In this document: in pieces, positions 59,622 to 64,000 of the stretch
Layout: the number at the start of each line of letters is the position of its first letter
How positions within the stretch are numbered: the stretch's first letter is position 1
Notes under the pieces: generated by a model
Seen by the model: only the letters and a program-made list of their open reading frames with translations
Databases searched by the model: none
What the model was told of the DNA's origin: nothing
Program-made: the position numbers and the translations under genes
Source: Deltaproteobacteria bacterium
GTDB lineage: Bacteria > Desulfobacterota > Desulfobacteria > Desulfobacterales > Desulfosarcinaceae
Direction of reading: 5' to 3'
Assembly (NCBI GenBank): GCA_021824175.1
Contig: JAKALP010000003.1
Location: 124,001-188,000 of the forward strand
DNA length: 64,000 nucleotides

Positions 59622-60341
59622 ATGGAATCAGCCACCAGCCATTTAGCGCTCATAGAATCCATGGCGTACCGGTTCTCAGATCCGTCTTTGTTGGAAGAGG
59701 CCTTGCGGCACAGCTCCTTTGTCAATGAGCAGGGCGCTGCCGAATTGCGTGATAATGAACGTCTGGAATTTCTAGGCGACGCGGTGTTGAACCTGGCCAT
59801 CGGCCGACTCCTGATGGATGCCTATCCCCAGTTGCGCGAAGGGGACCTTTCCCGTATCCGCGCCAACCTGGTCAATGAGACCCAGCTGGCCAATTTGGCG
59901 CGTGGCCTTGCTTTAGGCCAATACATTCAGCTGGGCAAGGGTGAATCCCAAACCGGGGGCCATGAAAAAAACTCCATCCTGGCCAATGCCATGGAGGCGG
60001 TCATTGCCGCCATTTACATCGACGGCGGGTTTGATGAGGCCTTTGCCTTCATTCATCATCATTTCAGGGAGTTGATCTTGGGGGCGCAGGACCTCAACGC
60101 GGCTCAGGATTTTAAGAGCCGGTTGCAGGAAGCGGTCCAGGGCCGCTCCCGGGAAGTGCCGCGCTACCGGGTGATCGAAGAGCAGGGGCCGGATCACGAC
60201 AAAATCTTTTGTGTGGTGGTCACCATTGGTGACCTCGAGGCCCAGGGCCAAGGCAAAAGCAAAAAGCTGGCTGAACAGGATGCGGCGCGCAATGCCTTGA
60301 CGGCCATGAGTCTTCCCGACGCATCGTTATCACCGAAATGA
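59622..60341 (+). CDS. rnc: Ribonuclease III
   Basis: 239 residues. Signature NERLEFLGDAVLNLAIG (catalytic Glu/Asp near 46-54) and second acidic site ANAMEAVIAAIYIDGG; C-terminal double-stranded-RNA-binding domain (DFKSRLQEAVQG ... GKSKKLAEQDAARNAL). Processes rRNA and other double-stranded RNA. Six bases after the PHP gene and eight before the radical SAM gene, a common arrangement in deltaproteobacteria. Confidence 0.97.
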   Translation: MESATSHLALIESMAYRFSDPSLLEEALRHSSFVNEQGAAELRDNERLEFLGDAVLNLAIGRLLMDAYPQLREGDLSRIRANLVNETQLANLARGLALGQYIQLGKGESQTGGHEKNSILANAMEAVIAAIYIDGGFDEAFAFIHHHFRELILGAQDLNAAQDFKSRLQEAVQGRSREVPRYRVIEEQGPDHDKIFCVVVTIGDLEAQGQGKSKKLAEQDAARNALTAMSLPDASLSPK

Positions 60342-60349
60342 TATAGTGG

Positions 60350-61402
60350 ATGAACCCAGCAGCCTCCCATGACAAGCCATTTATTGTTCCGGTGTTCATC
60401 CCCCACGCCGGTTGCCCCCAGCGTTGCATTTTCTGTAATCAACATAGCACTACGGGCCAGCGCCAATCCCTGCCCTCCCTCAAAAACGTCCAAAAAACCA
60501 TTCATGATTTTCTGGCTCATCGCCGCGATAGCGGCCGGCGGACTGAAATCTCATTTTATGGGGGCAGTTTCCTGGGCTTGCCCACCGGCCTGATCCAATT
60601 GCTGTTGGCCACGGCCACCCATTTTGTTCGCCAAGGTCTGGCCCACGGCATCCGCTTCTCCACCCGGCCCGACACCATTGATTCAGCCCGCCTGGCCCTG
60701 CTGGATAAATTTCCCGTGACCACCGTTGAAATCGGGGTTCAATCCATGAGCGATCCCGTACTCGAACGCTGCCTGCGCGGTCACAACGTCCAAGACACCT
60801 TGCGGGCCCTGGCCCTGCTCAAATCCCGCAGCTATTCCATCGGGGTCCAAGTCATGCTGGGATTGCCCGGCGACAGCCCGACCGCGGCCAAGGCCACGGC
60901 GCGGCAGTTGGCGGGTTTGGGGCCCCATTTTGCGCGTATCTATCCCACCGTGGTGCTCAGGGGCAGCGCGCTGGCGCAACTGTATGCCAAAGGGCAATAT
61001 GAACCCCTGGCATTGGACGAGGCCGTGGCCCTGGCCGCAGAGGTGCACCAAATCTTTGCCCTCAATGATATTCCCGTGATCCGCATGGGGTTGCAGGACG
61101 CCGACGAGCTATCGCCGGACGCGGACCTGGTGGCCGGCCCCCATCATCCGGCTTTTGGCGAATTGGTCTACTCCAAACTCTGGCAGGATGCCATCTGCAA
61201 ACACATCGAAAAAGAAGGGCTGCTGCGCTCGGACGTGATGCTGGCCTTTCATCCGCACCTGCAGTCGCAGATCAAGGGCCCCAAAGATGCCAACATCTTC
61301 GAGATCCTGCAACGCTGCGCTTTGTCTTCCCTGGAAATTCAGACCAACGAAACCATTGAGATGGATCGGGTAACCATCAACGGCCAAGAGTGCCGGCGAT
61401 AA
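60350..61402 (+). CDS. Radical SAM protein (Elp3-like, with radical SAM C-terminal extension)
   Basis: 350 residues. Cluster motif CPQRCIFCNQ (near residues 22-31), then ISFYGGSFLGLP and the family TVEIGVQSMSDPVLERCLRG, which groups it with Elp3/YhcC-type proteins; the C-terminal extension has VIRMGLQDADELSPDA. Often found beside rnc. Substrate unknown; a tRNA or lipid modification is possible. Start ATG 60350. Confidence 0.88.
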   Translation: MNPAASHDKPFIVPVFIPHAGCPQRCIFCNQHSTTGQRQSLPSLKNVQKTIHDFLAHRRDSGRRTEISFYGGSFLGLPTGLIQLLLATATHFVRQGLAHGIRFSTRPDTIDSARLALLDKFPVTTVEIGVQSMSDPVLERCLRGHNVQDTLRALALLKSRSYSIGVQVMLGLPGDSPTAAKATARQLAGLGPHFARIYPTVVLRGSALAQLYAKGQYEPLALDEAVALAAEVHQIFALNDIPVIRMGLQDADELSPDADLVAGPHHPAFGELVYSKLWQDAICKHIEKEGLLRSDVMLAFHPHLQSQIKGPKDANIFEILQRCALSSLEIQTNETIEMDRVTINGQECRR

Positions 61403-61403
61403 T

Positions 61404-61508
61404 CGTTTGCCCATCACCCCGTTTGCCCGTGGGCCCGTGGCCCGTTTTACCGCGCAACGGTGTTGTTGGAACGGGTAAACGGGCGGACGGGCTCACGGGC
61501 CAACGATT
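61404..61508. repeat. Inverted CGTTTGCCC / GGGCAAACG array between convergent genes
   Basis: GTTTGCCCATCACCCCGTTT and CCCGTGGGCCCGTGGCCCG on the left face AACGGGTAAACGGGCGG and CACGGGCCAACG on the right. It lies exactly between the convergent radical SAM and U32 genes, so it may serve as a bidirectional terminator. Same words as at 55160-55318. Confidence 0.7.
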
Positions 61509-61509
61509 G

Positions 61510-63510
61510 CTATTTCAACCCAATCTCCCAATTCCATTTGCCGGGCCGTTTTTTGATCTGGACCGATTTGGGAATCGGTTCTTCCAGATGGACCAAGAGG
61601 CGATAGCCGGCTTTGGTCAGAGTGTTCTGGGCCGATTGCAATTGGATGGGCCAGTTGGGAAAAATCCAATACAGTTCGCCGTAGCGTTGCACCCAGCCCT
61701 CTTCGCCCTTGGGACTGACAAAGGTCTGACCGGGTTTGAGATCTTCAGCCAATACCCGCGACACACAAAAAGGCCACTGGCCGGAAACCACCGCCCCCAG
61801 GGGCAGCACGCTCTTGGCCGCCAAATTCTCCATATCCTGGCGTCCCAGCTCCGGACTGACAATGGCGCCGTGGAAGCCCAACAGTTTCAGCGCGCGCACG
61901 GCCAGGGGGTTGGCGATATTGCAAAACGGGCCTGCCCAGAGACTCAACTCACTGCTGCGATGAAAAAAAGCCACTTGCCATGGCGCATTGAGCACGAAGC
62001 GCTGGGCCTCCTTGGCCAGCAGATCCTTGATCAACTGCTGCCAGAGGGCCTCCTCCCCAGGCCAGATCACGGGCGGCAGCCACCACCAAGTGGTGCTCAC
62101 CTGTCCGGCGGGCAGGCGGCGGACGATATCGGCGGTAAGCCACAAGGCCAGGCTGGTCTTGGGAATGCGCGCCCCGGCGTGACGCATCACGTGCATCAGG
62201 CGCACATTGGGATTGCGGGGACCGCCGGGCGCCAGACGCAGGTTAAAACTCGATTGATCCTCGGGCGGGGTGGCCACCGTACGAATCTGGCGCTCCAGGC
62301 GCTGGATCTCATCCGCCAGATAAGATTCTCTCCGATCGATGAGAAAGACCGGCAGACTTTTGCCGGCCGCGCCGCCCTTGGCGGTCTTGAAGAAGTATTT
62401 GCCGCCCTTGGGCACGCTCTGATTCAGATCCAGGGTCTGGTGCCCCTCTTCGTCTTCGTAACCGATGCGCAACTTGTCACCGCTAAACAGATCGAGGCGC
62501 GGTTCGATGTATGGCTTTTCCCGCCCCCCGCGTATGGTTCCCACTAACAGACCGGAGGCGGAATCGGTGCTGGTGTCAATGGGGTTCTGGGGCCGCTGGG
62601 GCAGAAAATGATAATGGGTCCCTGGCCGGCCCAGGGATTGTTCCAGCAGCCCTACGGCCGAGCGCTTGGCCTGGGCATCCTGGCCTTCGTCGCGCAACAT
62701 TTTATACGCCGCCACCGTGTAGTACACATAATGGGGACCTTTTTTACGGCCTTCGATTTTCCAGGCCCGCACCTGGGGAATCTCGGCCAGCACCTTGACC
62801 AGCACATCCAGGCTCAGATCCTGGCAGGCGAAAAAGCGCTTTTCATCACGCTCATGGGTATAGCGGCGGCGGCAGGGTTGCACGCAGCGGCCCCGCAAGC
62901 CGCTTTTGCCGCCCATGTAGCTGCTCCAGTAGCAGCGCCCCGACACGCCGTAGCACAGCGCGCCATGCACGAAAAGCTCCAGCCCCAGCTCGGGCGGACA
63001 GGCTGCGGCCATCAGCTTGATCTCTTCAATGTTGAGTTCCCGGGGCAGCACCACGCGCTGCACGCCCAGGGTCTTGACCAGATGGGGCAATGCCGCCGGC
63101 TGGGAGACATTGGCCAGCGTGGAGAGATGGAATTCGCCGTTGTAGCCTACCTGTTTGGCCAGGCCCATGACCGCCAGATCCTGCACGATGAGGGCATCGG
63201 GCTTGGCGTGCTGGGTAATCCAGTCCAATTGCCGGCCCAGGGGCAACAGCTCATTGGGTTTGATCAGGGTGTTGACCGTCAAATAGACTTTAGCGTTTTG
63301 GCGGTGGGCCAGATCCACCAGCTCGGCCAATTCCTTGGGTTGGAAATTGGTGGCCGCCATGCGGGCTGAATAGGACTTCAGGCCGCAATAGACTGCATCG
63401 GCTCCGGCGGCCAAAGCCGCCAGAAAGCTTTCCCGATTGCCGGCCGGCGCCAGAATCTCGGGTTTGGGGCCTTTAAAATCGCCGGCCTTGCGTCGTACGA
63501 TATTTTGCAT
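61510..63510 (-). CDS. Peptidase U32 family protein
   Basis: 666 residues. N-terminal U32 domain: PEILAPAGNRESFLAALAAG and ADAVYCGL, with HLSTLANVSQPAAL and VVLPRELNIEEI. The U32 signature region ELFVHGALCYGVSGRCYWSS is followed by GRCVQPCRR, cysteines that coordinate an Fe-S cluster in rRNA/tRNA hydroxylation relatives (RlhA, TrhP). A long C-terminal half, including a DUF3656-like region, is also present. Members named peptidase are mostly RNA-modification enzymes, so a role in tRNA or rRNA hydroxylation is likely. Start ATG 63510. Confidence 0.92.
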   Translation of the reverse strand: MQNIVRRKAGDFKGPKPEILAPAGNRESFLAALAAGADAVYCGLKSYSARMAATNFQPKELAELVDLAHRQNAKVYLTVNTLIKPNELLPLGRQLDWITQHAKPDALIVQDLAVMGLAKQVGYNGEFHLSTLANVSQPAALPHLVKTLGVQRVVLPRELNIEEIKLMAAACPPELGLELFVHGALCYGVSGRCYWSSYMGGKSGLRGRCVQPCRRRYTHERDEKRFFACQDLSLDVLVKVLAEIPQVRAWKIEGRKKGPHYVYYTVAAYKMLRDEGQDAQAKRSAVGLLEQSLGRPGTHYHFLPQRPQNPIDTSTDSASGLLVGTIRGGREKPYIEPRLDLFSGDKLRIGYEDEEGHQTLDLNQSVPKGGKYFFKTAKGGAAGKSLPVFLIDRRESYLADEIQRLERQIRTVATPPEDQSSFNLRLAPGGPRNPNVRLMHVMRHAGARIPKTSLALWLTADIVRRLPAGQVSTTWWWLPPVIWPGEEALWQQLIKDLLAKEAQRFVLNAPWQVAFFHRSSELSLWAGPFCNIANPLAVRALKLLGFHGAIVSPELGRQDMENLAAKSVLPLGAVVSGQWPFCVSRVLAEDLKPGQTFVSPKGEEGWVQRYGELYWIFPNWPIQLQSAQNTLTKAGYRLLVHLEEPIPKSVQIKKRPGKWNWEIGLK

Positions 63511-63779
63511 CTGCTTTCACTACTATTCCGCTCCCGAGTTCTTTCAAAACGCCAGGCGTTTTTACGGGAAGTTGGTCGATTTAATTCCGGTGCCATACTT
63601 GAAATCAAGGTCGTCTCAAATTCGCAGCATCCGATACCCGTCACCATTTCATCACCGATATCCACCGGCAAAGGCTTCCTTCTACCCTTGCACCCTTGGA
63701 GCGTCAAGGCTTTTGAATCCATTTCATCCAGATCTTGCGCGCGTAACCTACCCACTCGACCCGGTCTGTGCGCAAATGC

Positions 63780-64000
63780 TCATTGGACTGCTTTCAGCGC
63801 CCCTTGCCAGCGGCCGGCGATCCACAGCAATGCGCCAAGCATGACCAGCCCGCTGCCCGCCGCCAGCCAAGCGATCACGCCAATGCGCTCGGCCCAGGGC
63901 AATGAAATCATGGCCATGGCCCCGGCCCCGACCAGAAAATAGAGAAAAATCAACAGGGATGAAGCGGTTCCGACATCCTGGCTCACCTGTTCCAGCACCA
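63780..64000 (-). CDS. MFS transporter, 3' end only (Bcr/CflA-like)
   Basis: The final 73 codons of a gene that begins beyond the right edge. The frame stays open to base 64000. Two hydrophobic helices, SSLLIFLYFLVGAGAMAMI and IGVIAWLAAGSGLVMLGALL, preceded by EQVSQDVGTASS, resemble the last two membrane helices of Bcr/CflA-type drug exporters (GxASSL). Ends in WQGALKAVQ. Confidence 0.6.
   Translation of the reverse strand, partial: VLEQVSQDVGTASSLLIFLYFLVGAGAMAMISLPWAERIGVIAWLAAGSGLVMLGALLWIAGRWQGALKAVQ

Noticed and set aside
61390-62547. 385-codon plus-strand frame opposite the U32 gene
   Set aside because: Antisense to a clear U32 family protein; sequence shows no domain features.

Overview
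The window looks like a chromosome segment of a strictly anaerobic deltaproteobacterium (Desulfobacterota), probably a sulfate reducer of the Desulfobacterales. The evidence is a heterodisulfide-reductase-like/MvhD/HdrA/formate dehydrogenase cluster, indolepyruvate:ferredoxin oxidoreductase, C_GCAxxG and double-cubane proteins, selenium genes, and numerous intergenic palindromic repeats. No phage, transposase gene or CRISPR array was seen.

Layout. 1-6141 (minus, cut by the window edge): PfaA-like iterative polyketide/fatty-acid synthase (KS-AT-ACP-ACP-KR-start of a dehydratase). 6671-11662 (minus): four-gene tripartite exporter (TolC-like, MacA-like, ATPase, MacB-type permease) transcribed towards the synthase. 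11675-12004: small unknown gene. 12523-15869: four tandem paralogous TetR/QsdR-type regulators. 16093-21715 (plus): iorAB-lutABC, with short overlaps at iorA/iorB and iorB/lutA. 21840-23284: ogt and a short-chain dehydrogenase, convergent. 24052-26516: a membrane ICMT-like protein and a DUF4185-like secreted protein. 26614-30350 (plus): Lys-rich microprotein, PIN-PhoH protein, DUF2914 protein, and a diadenylate cyclase fused to YbbR-type sequence. 30420-32950 (minus): myo-inositol-1-phosphate synthase, an NrdG-like radical SAM activase and a cNMP-binding protein. 33416-38712 (plus): an apparently circularly permuted alkaline phosphatase followed by pstSCAB.

39071-49678 (plus) is an electron-transfer cluster: HdrD-like protein, two MvhD, long HdrA, a RelE-like protein, an IscA/HesB-like protein, a C_GCAxxG protein, FdhA (Cys form) and a 23-residue membrane peptide. 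Electrons from formate would enter through FdhA and pass via HdrA/MvhD to the HdrD-like subunit, possibly by flavin-based bifurcation.

49695-58146 is the most remarkable part. A tRNA with UCA anticodon, long variable arm and U73 lies directly upstream of selB and of a cysteinyl-tRNA synthetase that lacks the C-terminal anticodon-recognition region. These are followed by two double-cubane/2-hydroxyacyl-CoA-dehydratase-like proteins flanking an activase, then selD with an in-frame UGA at its active site, and yedF. I read the tRNA-SelB-CysRS trio as a candidate system that decodes UGA with cysteine. The window closes with dksA, a PHP phosphoesterase, rnc, a radical SAM protein, a U32 peptidase (minus) and the 3' end of an MFS transporter (minus).

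Intergenic gaps repeatedly hold palindromes: a 145-bp element with perfect 27-bp terminal inverted repeats and a diverged second copy, a perfect 27-bp-arm hairpin, a 63-bp tandem duplication, and many imperfect inverted repeats built of short iterated words. All comparisons are by eye; no database search or folding program was run.
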